Assembly: GCA_023897205.1 (NCBI GenBank)
Contig: JAHWDD010000033.1
Coordinates: 1 to 64,000 of the forward strand
Length of the DNA stretch: 64,000 nucleotides
Reading direction: 5' to 3'
Source of the DNA: Exophiala sp. HKRS030
Lineage: Eukaryota; Ascomycota; Eurotiomycetes; Chaetothyriales; Herpotrichiellaceae
Below the pieces are notes generated by a model that saw only the letters and a list, made by a program, of their open reading frames with translations, did no database searches and was not told where the DNA came from. Each line of letters opens with the position of its first letter. Positions within the stretch are counted from its first letter, which is position 1. Below are positions 34,912-47,848 of the stretch, piece after piece. The position numbers were made by a program, and so were the translations under genes.

Positions 34912-36129
34912 TTGAGGCATTGCACAGGACGTCTGCAACCTTGTTGTCAAGAAGACTCAAGCCTCGGAGGCGTCAGTTCTGATGCTGGTTTAGAGGTTGT
35001 GAGTACATAATGGCGACCGTATCCACACAATCTCTCGCCCCTTTGGAGGCTTGAAGAATCACATGATGGGTATGGACAAAAGCCTGGTAGGATACTGAGT
35101 TGACAGGGTCAACATGCGACGATCATCTTTGGAATGTTGGAGAGGCGTTTCGCCGTGGGCGGTCAGTCCGAGAGATTGAAGAGCAATAGCCGACGCACGA
35201 ATCCCGCGGGCATCAGGATAACCCCGCATTTTGCCTGGAACCAGCCGTGCCACTGAACCAGTCACCTACCAGGGCCACGCAGGGCCAAAGCCTATGAGGA
35301 CCAAGAGCCTAGAGGTTAGAGCCAAGAGGCCCCTGAACGACTAACTGCGTAACCCTCTTAGCCTGAAGCACCGGTTCTTTTCAGAGGCTCGGTAGCCTTA
35401 GCCTGTAGGCGCCAGGCAAGAAGGTCTTTTTGCAATCCTTACCCCGTTGGTTGCGCAGTCTCGGGGCAAAGCTCTGCCGTCCCCAGGAAAGGAAGCCTGG
35501 ACCACCACCTCTTGAGATCTCTTGAGTCTTAGCCCCTCCGGCCCCTCGACCAAACTCAACTCAACAGCCTAACTAGCAGCGTAGCAGCCTAGCAGCCTAC
35601 CAACTAGTTGGGTGCCACCTGGGTGCCTGGTGTCTCCGACATCCTGATTGCTGATGCCTGCAACCTCCGCCAACTCGAGTGCCCGCGCGTGGCTAACTAA
35701 GGCAACTCCCTACCTAGCACCCTGCCTAGCACTTAGCTGTAAGCCACTTGGGTATTTTTGCCAGAAGTCAACCTGCAAGCCCTCCCCATCGACTGGGCCA
35801 CTCATGAGATAGATCAACACACCCGCTGGTTCCTTACTCGTTCACCCTCGTTCCTATCGATTTGATCCAGTTCGATCGCTACCACGAGGTAACTGAACTA
35901 GATTGTGCACAGTTACAGTAGCATCAACTCTATCTTCCGCGCCGAACAATTTTCGAACTACCACCACACAACTGTCCGCGTCTCCCTCGAGTCCCTCCAT
36001 AAGTCGGCTTCTCTTGAGCCGTGCCATTTATCGTCAATCAACTCCCTTCCTCATCTCTCTTACTCCAGTGACCTTGTTGTGCAACAAACACACTGTCCCT
36101 GCGATTCAGCACTCAGCGAACAACGCAAG
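34912..36129. other. Intergenic and likely creC 5' leader
   Basis: About 1.2 kb upstream of the creC start, in the orientation of its promoter and leader. The sequence from about 35275 to 35720 is rich in short AGCCT/GCCTAG-type words without an exact repeat unit. From about 35830 the sequence becomes C/T-rich, as fungal 5' leaders often are. No coding frame was accepted. Confidence 0.45.
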
Positions 36130-38428
36130 ATGTTGTGCGTCCACCTCTTCCTTACCTCAAGTCGCCGACTTCCGAACTGACCTGTACCTTGCAGTGCCAT
36201 CCCACCTCCACCTCGATACCCTACCAATAGCAGTCTCGTTGCAACCACTCTCGAAACATCAAATACTCTTACTGTCCGTGAAGGACCCGAATATACCTTT
36301 CAGGCGGGTGAAGGTATAGTGAACAATCTACAAACTCGGATCTTTCGCTGAATGTCCATCAGGCACATACATATTACGCGATGACCTGCAACTAGCCACC
36401 CCTCCCCCACATCCTTCGGAAGCACCCATCGTCAACCCAAACCCTCTGGCAACTATTGCTGCTCCTCCAACTTCCGGTGTTAAGCTGTCCCTTGTTTCTC
36501 TGAATCCCAAGCAAATCAATCCCGATCTTTACAAGACTCCCACAGCGACGAGCAGTCTGTTACGATGGAAGACCTTGGGTTTGACCAATACCAAAGAAGC
36601 AAAGGAAATCAAAGAGGCCAAGGAAGCCCGAGAGGCCAAAGAAGCGAAAGAAGCGAAAGAGGCGAAAGAGGCGAGGGAGTTGAAGGATCTTGAGAAAGAT
36701 TCCAGATTGTCCATCGAGACTTCGAGTGATTCCAGCAACCTCGCCATCTCTGCCAACGGAAGTCACCGGTCCAATATTGTCAAAGCCTTTGGGGAAGGAA
36801 ACGCTGCCCTGTCTCCAGTATTGACCAGGGAGGGTCTCAAATGCCGCAAGCCCAAGAACAACATCATCAAAAGCAATTCCTCTTTCGTTTCTCGTGTCAT
36901 ACCGCATGAAGGCTTAGCCAAGAAATTGGCCGAACGCGATCAAGGCGGCTTGTTTGCCTTTGTCAATATCAATCGAGCCTTTCAGTGGCTCGACCTCTCC
37001 TCGAGTTCCAAGACGGACCCTATGACCAAGATCCTTTTCACAAAAGCGCACATGATATGCCATGATGTAAATCCCGTGAGCAAACATTCCACTCACATAG
37101 ACGTTGTCATGGGATCTTCAGCGAGTGACATCATCTGGTACGAGCCTATGTCGCAGAAATATGCACGGATAAACAAAAACGGTGTCATCAACAGCAGTGC
37201 AGTGGCCAAGATCAAGTGGATTCCGGGATCTGAGAACCATTTCCTTGCTGCACATATGGATGGGACTTTGGTGGTATACGATAAAGAGAAGGAAGACGCA
37301 CCTTTTGTCTCGGAAGAACTTGTGGACGAGGCGATCAGTATAGAAGATGAAGAACATTCCACGCTGGTCATCACGAAGAGTGTCAATTCGGCCAACCAAA
37401 AGTCAAATCCTGTTGCATGCTGGAAGCTTTCCAATCAAAGCTTACCCGACTTTGCTTTTTCACCTGACAGTAAACATCTGGCTGTGGTTGGAGACGATGG
37501 TTACCTCCGTGTTATTGATTATCTTCAAGAAAGGTCAGTCACTAGACCTAGGTCAAACGTCTGGTTCTCACTAACTTTTCGCGTTGCAGGCTCACAGATA
37601 TGTATCCTTCGTATTATGGAGGATTTACCTGCGTCTGCTGGTCACCGGACGGAAAGTACATCCTGACTGGAGGTCAAGATGATCTTGTCACGATATGGTC
37701 TCTCGCAGAACGTCAAATCATCGCACGATGTCATGGGCACGACTCGTGGGTGACGGCTGTCGCTTTCGACCCATGGCGATGTGATGAGACTACGTATCGA
37801 TTTGGAAGTGTTGGCGATGATTGCAAGTTGTTGCTTTGGGACTTTAGCGTTGGGATGTTGCACAGACCAAAAGCGGTAAGTTCGCGATTCTGTATCGAAA
37901 GCACGTGTCTGATCCAAGTGCAGGCTGCAACGAGAACAAGAGGTAGCATTTCAGCACAATCTGTCTCACTTCAACGACAGCGGACCGAAAGTAGCGTGGT
38001 CAATCGAGTTCGATCAGATTCCAATAGGACGGGAAATCAAAGTATCCAGCCCGAGGTCGTTGACGAATCTGAGTTCCTTCATCATGCGGTCGAATCTCGA
38101 GCTCGCACCGCTCAACTTCCGCCAGTCATGGTAAGTCTGATGAATGGAAATAGTCGGTATTTTTGGCTGACCGTCATAAAACAGTCTAAGAAGATTGATG
38201 ACCATCCCCTGAGTGGTCTGGCATTCGAGCAAGATTGCATCATCACTACGTGTAGTGAAGGTAAGCCTGGCATGACTCGAATGTTTTGTTCCTCAAAAGC
38301 CCGCATGTGTTTGACGATGCACGTGCAAATACTAACTTGATGTTTCAGGCCACATGCGAACTTGGAATCGGCCACGTGAAAATGTTAACAGTGACCAAAA
38401 CGCCGTGGCAGAAAAACCCAAATCATGA
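36130..38428 (+). CDS. creC: WD40 catabolite-repression protein CreC
   Basis: CreC binds and stabilises the deubiquitinase CreB, and works in carbon catabolite repression in Aspergillus; the human relatives are WDR20/DMWD. Exons are 36130-36134, 36195-36313, 36363-37533, 37590-37875, 37924-38130, 38185-38260 and 38349-38428. All junctions keep phase and give 647 residues. The start is a 5-nt exon (ATG TT) that splices to give [11 protein letters not shown], the family's N-terminus. Conserved landmarks are [55 protein letters not shown], and WD40 blades with [26 protein letters not shown] and [14 protein letters not shown]. The end is GHMRTWNRP. An Ala/Lys/Glu repeat (about residues 119-148) lies in the normally Pro/Ser-rich linker. 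No frame errors. Confidence 0.93.
36593..36688 (+). repeat. In-frame Lys-Glu-Ala repeat inside creC
   Basis: About 30 codons of near-perfect KEA/REA tandem triplets (AAAGAAGCG-like DNA units) in the CreC linker. They predict one long charged helix. Confidence 0.85.
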
Positions 38429-39322
38429 CGTGGTCACAAAGCCGGTGGGCAAGGCTCATGCAAGCCTTATTCCCTTAACTACACAATCGATTTTTCTTCC
38501 GAAGTGACACGAACTCGAGCGGGTTGATCTTTGACTCTTGGGCCTCAAAGACTGGTGGGATGTCAGATAACCTCGGGACTATCACCAACATGGAATGCCT
38601 TATCAGTGGATGGGTGACAAGCGACGCTGCCTGCAGAATGCACATGCATGCACTAACGGCCCTCGACGGAAACCTCCGAAAGTCTCGGTGGTCAGTGGTC
38701 ACATTTCGGTCTCGTACCTGAAAAGCATGTGGAACTACAGAGGTACATCTTGGACACGGTAGAAGCTGGGCATGGGTGGGGCTTGTGAAAAGGCGGTACT
38801 GCCACACGTTGGAGAGATAAACATGACAGGGCCTCAAGAAGGTATACCTGACCACCAAGGACAACAGTCAACCGATAACCCATGGATTCCAAGTGAGGAG
38901 CGGAAGGATAGATTGGATTATCATGTCATGAATAGAATTACGTGTCAGATATGACGTGGCATCTAGAGATCTTTCAAGGCTTGACGATATGAATATTTCT
39001 AGGATCGGGATCAGACAGATACTTGAATCAGTACGTTGAACTTGATATGATTCGCGATGGATGAATGTTTACCGCAACATGTCGTATGTTCAAGAAGTGC
39101 GATCCACAAAATTCTACGTGAGGATTGATACCTCCAGATGTGACTCTCATGAGGCGAGCGCCATTCCACCAGTTGCCCGCGGGTAAATGGAGCCCTAGAA
39201 AAACTTGATAGAAAGATCCCCTATCCTGGGACCAGATTCCGTACATTTTCAATATCACAGGAGTCGCAGACCCTCGCGCGCTCCTTACAGAGGTTCATGT
39301 AGACATTAAATAGAGCCGGCTT

Positions 39323-39356
39323 TATGTATGTATGTATGTATGTACGTATGTATGTA
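39323..39356. repeat. TATG microsatellite
   Basis: Eight or so tandem TATG units with one TACG variant, in intergenic DNA. Confidence 0.9.
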
Positions 39357-39514
39357 CCTAGGTCCTCCCTTACAGCATCAGACACATAAGATGCTAACTA
39401 CCTGGTAACTTAGGTACCCAAGTTAATCCTCGAGCGAGGCGATAGTTACCAATCGGCTAAAGTCTGGCTAATCCCGCATCATTTATCCGATAAGCTTTTA
39501 TGCCCTGTTGACGC

Positions 39515-39536
39515 TCGTCGTCGTCGTCGTCGTCGT
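39515..39536. repeat. TCG trinucleotide microsatellite
   Basis: Seven tandem TCG units in intergenic DNA. Confidence 0.9.
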
Positions 39537-41378
39537 GGTCCTCGGGACGCTTGTTGTTTATTTTTCTTGGGCAAATCCATCGTCGAGAAATGATGACAAT
39601 GGACAAAAATGCCCTTCCGGTTGTTAGTTGTTAGGATGGCAAGCCTGGGTAGGTAGGTAGGTCGGTAGCTCATTTCGACTGATGCAGGCCGTTGCGAGAA
39701 ATTGTCCCAGCGAGGATCCTCAAAGGTAAATGTGTTGAGTATGTATATTATCATGCTACGATAGTATGGAATGCTTAGCGCTGAGGGCGGTTTAAATCAA
39801 TGGTAGCTGAGAGTCTGTGACGTCGCGATCGGTGAGGCGACGCGAGGCGAGACGACGCATCGCGAGCACGGATTTGCGAGGACTGAGGTACGTAGAAAAG
39901 AGAGATAATGTCAGGGTGGGATGGGATGGGCGTAGGGAGATAGGGGGATAGGGGGATAGGGGATGGAATGGCCGTGTAGGGAGGGATTCAGGAGATATTT
40001 GAGAGGGGGGGCAACTCGTCACTGATTCACTGTATTATGGAGCATTGACAAGGCAGAGAAAAATCGACATGCACGAAATGAAATGCAGATGCAGATATCA
40101 TGCAGCCATCCCACGATCTGGGCGTTGTGCCAGACGTAAACACTAGTGCTGGTGCTGGGCGTGTGTTCTTTCTTTGGGCGAGCGAATACGATCGTGCTGG
40201 AGGTTTGCTTGGCTTGGATAAACTCGGAACATGTACGGAGGTACAGATGTATGTACATGTTTAACTAGTTTGGGAGCGGGATACGAGGAGTTCATTTTTA
40301 TTATTACAACGCCAGTTCGTGACTCTTGGTGTCGTGAGCAAGGGGGGCTTGTTATTTTCTTGCTGAGTCGCGCTATAGAGGTGACAATAAAGAATTGGCC
40401 TCGGCTTCCCTCAGCTTTGTGGTTATGAGTGATTTTTGTCGCGTGAACCTAGGTTACTCAGGTGTTTGCTATACGAAGAACGACGTACTCGCATACCTGG
40501 GTAGGTGAGTGTCGTGTTCGAGGTCATGAGATGCAGTGCCTGAAGATATATAATATGATATATGGACCTTACGGAGTATGTATATCCGGCCGAGGTTCGA
40601 AATCACGTGGTCGCGGGCCGAGGCGTGCTTGGGCTGGTGGGCTGGATATACGGCATGAGGTGATCACTGATCAGTAGGAGATGAGATAGATGCCGGTTCT
40701 TTCGATCATTATTAATTATGCTTCTGGGACACGAAGACGTATCATTATCCGATCGAAAAGCCATAGGTGCCCAGGTTAGGCTACCAACTAGAGACCGACG
40801 AGTACTTACGCCTTCGAGTGACTCCTAACTCCTGCCTAGGAGGGTGTCCCCCCAAAAGCCCCCATTATGGGTGGGGTTGAATATATTTTGACCATTGCTA
40901 TTTGAGTACAGACGGCAGGTGGACGGCACAGTACTTTGTGATAACCAGTTACTACTGATGGATACTCGGTGGACACTACTGTTACAGGCAGCCCTTGGCT
41001 AATCAGCTTTTACCAGTTGAAAATGATAGGTGATCAACTGCCTAACGTTAGGTGTAGGTGAGACCTTACCTAAGGTAAGTAAGGGGGCTGAGCATCAAGC
41101 ACAAGGCACCCTGGGGGCCATCTAGGGGGTTACAGTGCCTATCGCAATACCCGAGGCACCCAAGGAATAAGGCCCCTCGCCCGTTGAGCCCTACTTGGGG
41201 AGGCGTAGGTTTGAATGACTTTACGAGTGACCAATGAACCAATGGACGAATACACCAACACTTGGGTTAATGCTTTGTCAGTCCGGGGCGGTTCCCTCGG
41301 ATGTTGGGGTAAGCACGACTGCCCAGTGACCAAGGCACTCCACGGCATTCCTAGGGCAAGTCCTGGCACCTGCTGCTT

Positions 41379-41422
41379 CTGCCTCTTGCCTCTTGCCTCT
41401 TGCCTCCTGCCTCCTGGCCTCC
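41379..41422. repeat. TGCCTCT heptamer array
   Basis: About six imperfect 7-nt units of TGCCTCT/TGCCTCC type. Confidence 0.8.
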
Positions 41423-42670
41423 TAGTTAGCTCCTGCCTCTAGAGTCTGAACACTGCCCGTGAGGGCCTTCCGAAAACATGCAAAGTCTGATCGTGGTTTG
41501 CCTCATCTCAGCCTTCAAGTCAACCACATCTCCTTCGTGTTTCGGTCAAGCCTCCCTTCAGATCTACCGAATAAGGTACTTCAGCTCGGGGAATCTCTTC
41601 TCGTAAACAGCCTAGTGAGTTTGTGTTCCCCATTCGAACCACCTTCCCCCGCCCCTCGCCAAACATGGGCGTGGGTGAACAGGACCATGTAAACGGAATG
41701 GTCATCGTATTTCTTTCGTGATAGGCTCATGACAACAAAGGGTCTGTGGAAAGCAAAGAAGGAAAAGGCCCGTCCGTATGCCCGTCTACGTCGACATGCT
41801 GCGGTAGCCCGACACTCTGTCACCTCTCGTGTAACCCAGTCTTTTTGGACTTTTCTTTTTTTGGGGCCACCTGGAACTTGGATCTTGATTAGTACTCTTG
41901 TTAGATTCACTGTACAGGATGTTTCATGTAGGGGACGACGTGTGTGAATAATGCCGCCGAAACAAAGTCTCACTTGTCAAGTCAACTTTTTGGTGACTTG
42001 TTGAATTCATCGTTGAGTGGGCTTGGAGTTTCAACATCGTTGCCATTTTTCCTCCCTCTTCGACCGCATTTCAAGTACAGGCAGAGACGCAGACACATAG
42101 ACACTCGTTGCCCTCTACCCTTTGCCAGTGGTCTTGTCCAACACCACCTCCTTCACCTACGCACGCCTGGACAATTCGAGCCAACAAAGACGTTGACCAA
42201 GATCGACGGCCAAACCGAAACCCATAACCAAAACCCTCACCGTCTCGGAACAGATCCTCCGACCCATCTCAAAGAGCCCTCGTTATCAAACTCTCTAGAA
42301 TCTGTCAGCTCCTCAAAGGCTGCCACAACACCTGAGGAGCCACCAGATCCAGATGATTGAGTTTGCACCTGAAAGCGTTAGGGCAAAAGAACATCGCCCA
42401 CACATGTGCAAGTGACAACTGAGGAGTACGGTCTTGCAGGTTGCAATACCAAGTGGGCTCCCCATCGGTGTCAGAAAGAGCTACGGGATCCACCCAGATA
42501 TCACAAGGCTAGTCACCTCCAGTATTGATTAGGCCTTGGGTGTTGTCGGGCAAAGCCGCGATATCGGCAAAAGAACCGTGCCATCTATTGAATTTCAACA
42601 AGGGATCGGCGCCGACTATCGCTGTGTCAAATCACGAGCACAGAGGCCCAGAGCAGGTCTGTGAGCCAGC

Positions 42671-44073
42671 ATGGCCCTGGCCGTCAGCAATAGCACAAGC
42701 AATCAGTCAAGGTCAAGCCGAATCTCGTCAGGCACAAGAGGGACAGCAGTGTGCCATTTTGACACAGAAGAGTCAAGTTTCAAGGCTACATTACATCAAG
42801 AAAACCACCATCTTGACCAGCGGATTGATCGCGAACAAGCCGACACTATCACCAGGGGCATCACTGAGGATCCGGCGAATCCACGGTGTAGGGCGGTGGC
42901 GGTACCAAGCATCACGATTACCGATAGCGATAGTGGTAGTGTCAGCGATAGTGTCAGTATCACAAGTGGACTCGAAGGCCGTCATCCGACTTCTCAGATT
43001 CACCATGTCCCAAACGGTGAGCAAGTAAAGGAACAGAACTCCCAAAAACAAGATCAGATGGGGAAAATTCATCAGGACCAACCAAGTCTAGAAACATCGG
43101 AGCAATCAGATTCGCCATCATTATCGGGATCAATGTTATTGCCATCTGAGAGAATTTCATCACAACCGGGAGCATCGATTCAGTCGTCCTCAGGAGAAAA
43201 AGACTGGACTCAGGAACGGGCAGCCAAACAAGCACAATCACGTCAGCGTGGGAATGGGTCAGGGCTGCTTAGGCGGCGCCTTAGCCTGGATGGGCTTGAT
43301 TCTGAACCAGGATCTGAGGCCAAGGCTAACGAAGCCCCTCGGCCTTGGGCGTTACGACCCACACGGGATTATTCAACTTTAGCCACAAGCGACCGCCTCG
43401 GTGTTAATCCGGTAAGGGCAGCCAGACCTGGATCCACACGTGCCACACCCATGATACCCACACATTCTCCCACCATTCCCACCACTCCCACCACTCCCCT
43501 TACAACGCCTACCTCCACGCCTGTAACCATACCTGCAACCATACCTGCAACCACGCCCCTCCGGCCTGCAACTATACCTGCACCGACGCCTACTCCTGTA
43601 CCTGTACCTGTCTCTTCGGCCCCCTTCAGCCCAACGGGGCCACCGGGCCCTATTGATTCCACTCGAACCACGGCCACCATTTCCTCCTCGGTGGATCAAC
43701 GCCTGATAACAAGTCGAGTAAGTTTTGCTAAAGTTTCTCATCTGATTTCGCCTGGTCTCTTTTTTTTTTTGCCCTGTCGTATCGACCCTCTTTTCCGAAT
43801 GGCCGGGTTGCTTGGTCTTTTCGTCAATCAAGCCTTACTTCCTCAGAGTCCCCAATGGTCCGGGCCACTGGCCACTGGCCACTACCATCGCCGCCGCATC
43901 GGGGCTCATGGTTTAATTTGCAGGTTACTACTCCGTCCTTGCTTGCTGTTCCGAATCTTGCCTCTCTTACTGGCGCCACTAGATCTGGCCTATTGCAAGG
44001 GCCACTGACAAAAAGAGCGCACCACCACATGTCTCAAGTTCCCAACAAGTTCTTTCGAGGTACCTTGTCCTAG
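42671..44073 (+). CDS. Possible Ser/Thr/Pro-rich hypothetical protein upstream of creD
   Basis: A 349-codon exon (42671-43717) starts at an ATG in fair context. It ends at a strong donor (GTAAGT at 43718). A 206-nt candidate intron holds a long T-tract and ends TTTAATTTGCAG at 43923. The phase-0 exon 43924-44073 then adds 50 codons and a stop, giving 398 residues. The product is low in complexity, Ser/Gln-rich first, then Thr/Pro tandem stretches (PTTPTTPLTTPTSTP, PVTIPATIPATTP). No known domain. Because creD starts about 590 bp downstream on the same strand, this could instead be part of a long creD 5' leader. Unspliced, the frame would run on to 44008 with an unlike tail. Confidence 0.4.
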
Positions 44074-44664
44074 ACTTTTGGCCTATGAGGTACCTGCTCA
44101 GTACACACCTGAAGCTGTTTCCACCTCAGCACTTGCCTTGGAATGCCTGCTCCAGCCTAGTCAGCCTACCGGATATTCCGTGCCTTCCATTGAAACGCCC
44201 ACGCCCGGATCCACTTGACTTGGCTTCTGAGGCACCAACGAGGTACATCCCGAAATGACACCCACTGATTTGCCCGATCGGTCTTAGGTCCACCTCCAAT
44301 TCCCCTCTGCCATGATCCCATCTCGCCGTCTACCATCCATGTCATACTTATCGTCTTCCGTTTTGGCTGCATATCTCATCTTATCCACAAGAAATTCTTC
44401 TGGCCCTTTTTCTTCTTCCATGAACACATGTCAACAATCTCTCTTTGATCCAATCGTCATTCACTCTGCTGATGCTCAGCTCCTCTCTAGATTAGGCCAA
44501 TTCTGCGCCTGGCACGCAAGCATTCTCCCTCTGAATGCCCTGCGACCCAAAATGAGCCTGCTCTACGTTCCGCTCTAATCAACCGCCCTTCCAGAAGTTC
44601 TTCCAACCCTTCCATAGCAGATCGCCATCTGCTGAGAACAACCCCTCCTTCCAAATCGCCCGCC
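44074..44664. promoter_or_regulatory. creD upstream region
   Basis: About 590 bp just before creD, C/T-rich from about 44290 to 44660, as expected of a fungal 5' leader. It holds an 88-codon frame (44312-44578) without protein character, possibly an upstream ORF. Confidence 0.4.
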
Positions 44665-46671
44665 ATGGCCCTCAAGTTCTTAACTTCTCATGGCTCCAGT
44701 TCCGGCACGAGCAGTAGCGTCAAATACTTTGATATTCGACTAGACAATGATTATATTGTCTTCAGAGGAAATGAAGATGAAGCCTCGAGTGCTTCGCTTT
44801 CCGGCTCGGTGGTTCTCTGTCTGACCGATATGCTCAACATTGCTCAAATCGACCTGACACTCAGTGGAATTGTACACATGTCGTAAGTCATTGACTCCCG
44901 GGTGGTGTGACTTTACACTCCACTGACAATTTGAGCAGATGGCAGACCTCCTCGACTTCCTCCATGTCTGGTCGGCGTACGAACTACAAAGAAAAGACCT
45001 TTTTTGAAAAGAATTGGACCTTTCGCGATCCTGGAAAAGGAAAAACTGAGATTCTACCTCCTGACAACTATGAGTGGCCTTTTCAATGTGTTTTGGAAGG
45101 TAACTTGCCCGAGAGTGTCGAGGGTCTGAAAGATGCCTGGGTAATTTACAGACTAAAGGCAGAGATCGTGAGAAAGAGAGGTAGGGACATTGTGGTCAGA
45201 AAACCTCTTCGCATTGTTCGAACCCTAGATTCAAGTGCTCTGGAACTTGCACATGCTATGGTATGCGAATACCTCCTCAGTCCAGTCTCGAAAATCAACG
45301 CTAACGCTTTCTTAGTCTGTGGAGAACATCTGGCCCAACAAGATCGAGTACTCTATCAGCATTCCCAATAAAGCCGTAGCTTTTGGTTCCTTTGTCCAGG
45401 TCGATTTCAAACTCATCCCCTTACTCAAAGGTCTCGTCATTGGCAATGTGTCTACCCAAGTCAAGGAAGAACAGGAGTTTGTTGTCGATCCTGAGTGGGG
45501 AGTCACAGCGATGGGCGGGGGTCTTACCAAACACGACAGGGTCATTGTTTCTGATTTGCACAAGATCAATACCGAGGATGAACAGATTCTTGACGAGACC
45601 GCCGAGGGTTTTGAATTCTCCCGATACTTGGAGTTACCCAAAAGTTTAAACAATTGCTTACAAGATTGCAACACCAAAGGTATCAAGGTCCGTCACAAGG
45701 TCAAATTCAATGTTCAACTACACAATCCTGATGGTCACATTTCCGAACTACGCGCCAATCTTCCCGTCTCACTCTACATCTCTCCTAGTCTCCCAATCAA
45801 CGAGAACAATGATTTGGTCGATCAAACACCACAGGCCAGTCGAGCCGCCATAGCTAATGATTTAGCAAACGCTGCGCCTCCGGTTTATGGCAAACATACT
45901 CTTGATGCTTTGTATTCGGATGTGGATGGTTATCGAACTCCGGGGACAGCTTTGTCAACTCCAGGAACTCCTTATCTCCACAGCCGACACGCTTCGTCCG
46001 ATAATCTGGCCAGCCTTGCCGCCATTACCAACGGAAACTATGTTTCTCCCGTCGCTCTCCAGAGTAGACTTCAGGACTTGCGAGGAGGAAGTGCTTCGAA
46101 CTCGCTAGAAGATGATCAAGGAATGCATCTTGCATCGGAGAATGCTCATCGACATCAGCAATACGATGACTATTTCGTTCCCCATGAATCTTCAAATGGC
46201 AACACTAACCCTCGAATCAGCCCTTATGATTCCCATACCCACTCGGGCGTTCAGAGTGGAACTCCCAGTCAACCGGGTAGCAATCTCATATCTAGAAGAA
46301 CATCAGAAGAGGAAGAAGGTAGTTTCTCTGGCGCCAGAACTCCATTTCCACAATACGACCATATGGAGGATCTTGATCTAGTCAAAATCCCTTCCTACAG
46401 GACCGCGGTGAAAACACCAGCTCCCCGAACACAACGGAGCTCGAGTAATTTACCTACCTACGATACAGCTGTGCGTGAGCCTAGTCCACCCGCATTGGCA
46501 GAACCACCAACGGCCTACCTTCGAAATTCTCCTCGAGTTCCCGGCAGTTTAGCGAATAGTCCACCGGATTTCCTCATGAACAGTTCGAGAATACCAGCTT
46601 CACATAGGAATGTCAATTCCATTCAGGATGATGAGCGGAGGTTAAGATTGTTGCAACAAAGAGGGCGGTAG
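44665..46671 (+). CDS. creD: Arrestin-related ubiquitin-ligase adaptor CreD (Rod1/Rog3 type)
   Basis: An arrestin-like adaptor that binds the HECT ligase HulA/Rsp5 through PY motifs and controls transporter endocytosis and carbon catabolite repression. Exons are 44665-44882, 44939-45260 and 45316-46671, with 56- and 55-nt introns in phase, giving 631 residues. Arrestin-N begins SVKYFDIRLDNDYIVFRG, the family start. Arrestin-C lies around VENIWPNKIEYSISIPNKA...FKLIPLLKGL. The disordered tail has PPVY (about 368-371), IPSYRTAV and LPTYDTAV, the expected ligase-binding sites. The C-terminus ends RLRLLQQRGR. No frame errors. creC lies about 6 kb upstream on the same strand. Confidence 0.93.
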
Positions 46672-47327
46672 TCGTTGACTGACATTTTCATGAACCTGGA
46701 ATAGAGAAAGACCCAGGCTTCTAGGCGTTGATCTGGCTTTGACATGATACCCACACATGGTTTAATCGATCCACAATCACCTTTTTGAATTTGGACGATG
46801 TCAAATAGTCTGTTATGAGGTTTTCGGAAACATTGGATGGGGAATTGAGTGAACACATCAAGTTAACGAATCACCACTTACATTTGACGGCGTTTGGTTT
46901 CTCATGAATTGAGACACGAGACTTGATTATGGATCAAGGGAGTACGCGGAGGTTGTTTGATTGGATAAGCAGATGCATATGAAAGCAATGAGAACGGCCA
47001 CTCTGCATGATGCATACTGGATTTTTCTCTGGGTAAACAGTATTTACGATGTCCCAAGAGGATTATATACGATTAGTATGATATATAAAATGGCACGACG
47101 TCCAAGATATTGTTTTTTTGCCTCACTGTTGTAAGCCTGAGCTGGGTCTGTTTATTGAATAGATACATTCCCGAGCCGGCGCGCTAACTAGCATGCTCTC
47201 TACGCATCGTCGGAATATAGAATATACAGACACACATCGTAGAAGGAAGAAGAGCCTAGTGAGTCCGATGACTACGCCGCACCATAGGTAGGTGATAGGG
47301 AACAGATGGCACAGGGGGTGAGGAAGT

Positions 47328-47381
47328 AGAATATGGATATGGATATGAATATGAATATGGATAAGGAATAAGGATATGAAT
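47328..47381. repeat. GGATAT/GAATAT hexamer array
   Basis: Imperfect tandem hexamers over about 54 bp. Confidence 0.85.
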
Positions 47382-47623
47382 TTGAGTCTTGGGTCTTGGT
47401 GGTCCGAGGTTTGATACCCGCTGCTTCAAATCTTTTGATGTGACTTAGGGCATATTTTCTCGTTGGGATTTTGCCAGATGTGCATGGATGTACATGGATA
47501 TATATGGATATGTAGGTAGATATATATAGACATATACATAAATTACATAAATGCATATATAACCAACTAGTCACACGTGTTCATTGATCAGTGCAGGTAC
47601 ATAACGTGGATGGATACATCGGC

Positions 47624-47665
47624 ACTAACATACATACATACATGCATGCATACATGCATACAAGC
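47624..47665. repeat. CATA/CATG tetramer array
   Basis: Imperfect ATAC/ATGC tetramers (CATACATACATACATGCATG type) over about 40 bp. Confidence 0.85.
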
Positions 47666-47848
47666 ATCATGCATGTACGCTCTCACCAGGTTTACGCTGT
47701 TACTGCCATTTATCTAATTATAGCTACCGCTGCACTATACCATCGCATCCCAGGTCTAAGGGCCAAGACCCAAGGTCGAAGGTCTCGATACTCCCGCCCG
47801 CCCGCCCGCTGATCGGACGATTGTCAGTCCTCCAGCTGGTATGTACTA

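Larger units (their letters stand above)
38429..42670. other. Long intergenic interval with microsatellites
   Basis: About 4.2 kb with no accepted gene. It holds (TATG)n at 39323-39356, (TCG)n at 39515-39536, a G-rich GATAGGGG array at 39937-39965 and a TGCCTCT-type array at 41379-41422. From about 41944 to 42360 a plus-strand frame ends in an acidic, Pro/Ser-rich stretch that could be an upstream exon of the next ORF, but no splice link was established. Confidence 0.45.

Noticed and set aside
35275..35720. Repetitive-looking AGCCT-rich stretch upstream of creC
   Set aside because: No stable repeat unit or period could be defined by eye.
40590..40640. GAGGTTCGAAATC, resembling a Pol III B box
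   Set aside because: There is no A box or foldable tRNA body around it and no T-run terminator.
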